Source: DASUGM01 sp036274055 | Lineage (GTDB): Bacteria; Acidobacteriota; Vicinamibacteria; Vicinamibacterales; SCN-69-37 | DNA: 25,235 nt | NCBI GenBank assembly: GCA_036274055.1 | Contig: DASUGM010000285.1 | Span: forward strand, 1 to 25,235 | Direction of reading: 5' to 3' | Shown: positions 24,481 to 25,235 of the stretch, piece after piece | How positions within the stretch are numbered: the first letter of the stretch is position 1 | How the letters are laid out: each line of letters opens with the position of its first letter | Position numbers and translations under genes: made by a program | The notes under the pieces: generated by a model | Told to the model about the DNA's origin: nothing | What the model saw: the letters and a program-made list of their open reading frames with translations, nothing else | The model's database searches: none

Positions 24481-25235
24481 ATGAAGCGCGTCTTGGCTGG
24501 AATCATGGTCGCCTTCGGCGTCGGGGCGGTCGTCGTGTGGAACGTGGTCTCCGGCGTCAACGCCTCGCCGCCCGCGGTCGAGACCGTGCTCGCCGAACCG
24601 CAGGCCAAGCCAGCCTTCGACAGCGCCAGAGCGTTCGAACATCTCAAAGCGATGGTCGCGATCGGGCCGCGCTACTCCGGATCGCCGGCGATCCGTCAGA
24701 CGCGCGCCTACCTGACCCGCGAACTGAGCGCGCTCGGCTTCAAGGTCGAAGAACAGCCGTTCACCGCCGAGACGCCCAAGGGTCGGATCGACATGGTCAA
24801 CCTGATCGTGCGGCTGGCCGGCAAGCGGCCGGAGCGGCTGCTCTTCACCGGCCACTACGACACCAAGAATCTGCCCAACTTCGTCGGTGCCAGTGACGGC
24901 GGCTCGAGCGCGGCGTTTCTCGTCGAACTCGCCCGGGCGTTGAAGGATCAGCCGCGCGAGTTCACCTATGAGTTCGTCTGGCTCGACGGCGAGGAAGCCA
25001 CCTGCAACCTGTGGGACGAGTGCAGCAAGCCCGGCAAGCCCGATCACACCTACGGCAGCCAGTATTACGTCGATGCCGCCAAGCAGGCGGGCGCAGTCAA
25101 ATCGATCAGGGCCATGATTCTCTTCGACATGATCGGCGACAAGGATCTGCAGATCCGCCGCGAACGTAAGGGCACCGCGTGGATCACCGACACCATCTGG
25201 GCGGCGGCGAAACGCGTCGGCCACGGCGGCACGTT
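24481..25235 (+). CDS. M28-family zinc peptidase, truncated by window end
   Basis: The first 251 residues of an exported zinc aminopeptidase or glutaminyl cyclase-like enzyme are present. There is an N-terminal membrane anchor or signal at residues 4-24. The fold begins at about residue 48 with FDSARAFEHLKAMVAIGPRYSGSPA. Zinc ligands typical of M28 are visible: H in LFTGHYDTKN, D in GASDGGSS and the EE of WLDGEEA. ILFDMIGDKDL is also conserved. The WDE insertion after the EE motif (CNLWDECSKPG) is common in the glutaminyl-peptide cyclotransferase-like branch, so peptidase or cyclase activity cannot be told apart. GGAGGA at 24467-24472 precedes the ATG. It lies 30 bp after gltA and may be co-transcribed. 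Confidence 0.88.
   Translation, partial: MKRVLAGIMVAFGVGAVVVWNVVSGVNASPPAVETVLAEPQAKPAFDSARAFEHLKAMVAIGPRYSGSPAIRQTRAYLTRELSALGFKVEEQPFTAETPKGRIDMVNLIVRLAGKRPERLLFTGHYDTKNLPNFVGASDGGSSAAFLVELARALKDQPREFTYEFVWLDGEEATCNLWDECSKPGKPDHTYGSQYYVDAAKQAGAVKSIRAMILFDMIGDKDLQIRRERKGTAWITDTIWAAAKRVGHGGT

Overview
The window comes from a high-GC bacterial chromosome. No gene names the organism. Leaderless promoters, DUF47-Pit, a phytase-like esterase and a separate DsbD N-terminal domain beside a high-GC gene set would fit an Acidobacteriota lineage (perhaps Vicinamibacteria), but this is inference. No rRNA, tRNA, CRISPR array, transposase or phage gene is visible.

The window is mainly a phosphate and polyphosphate island. 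From left to right: a partial membrane-protein gene and a DsbD N-domain gene (minus strand); ppx1-ppk-phytase-like esterase (plus); phoB-phoR-lysE-like (plus); DUF47-pit (minus) divergent from a second PhoB-like regulator (plus); a 63-residue unknown protein and mgtE (both minus); a secreted alkaline phosphatase (plus) overlapping tail-to-tail with a GT4 glycosyltransferase (minus); glgC (plus); CHAD protein-sixA (minus) divergent from ppx2 (plus); pstB-phoU (plus); then housekeeping genes yacG-gltA and a truncated M28 peptidase.

The genes form a coherent system. PhoR/PhoB, PhoU and PstB would sense phosphate. Pit with its DUF47 partner imports it. The alkaline phosphatase and phytase-like enzyme release it outside the cell. 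Ppk stores it as polyphosphate, two Ppx/GppA-HD proteins degrade polyphosphate or (p)ppGpp, and a CHAD protein probably binds polyphosphate. GlgC (glycogen) and MgtE (Mg2+, the polyphosphate counter-ion) sit among them. No pstS, pstC or pstA is in the window.

Three non-coding patterns stand out. (1) Several intergenic regions carry half-sites of the type GTNAC or GTAAA spaced exactly 11 bp, as in PhoB boxes; three sites share GTAAAYTYGGTGTNAC, and the site before pstB has four units in phase. (2) Five genes have a TANNNT -10 hexamer exactly 7 nt before the start codon (glgC 8, pstB 9), which implies leaderless mRNAs and fixes several starts. (3) Four intergenic hairpins are built on one plan, a 4-7 bp word repeated with a 7, 8 or 9 bp period and then inverted, but each uses a different, unrelated word.
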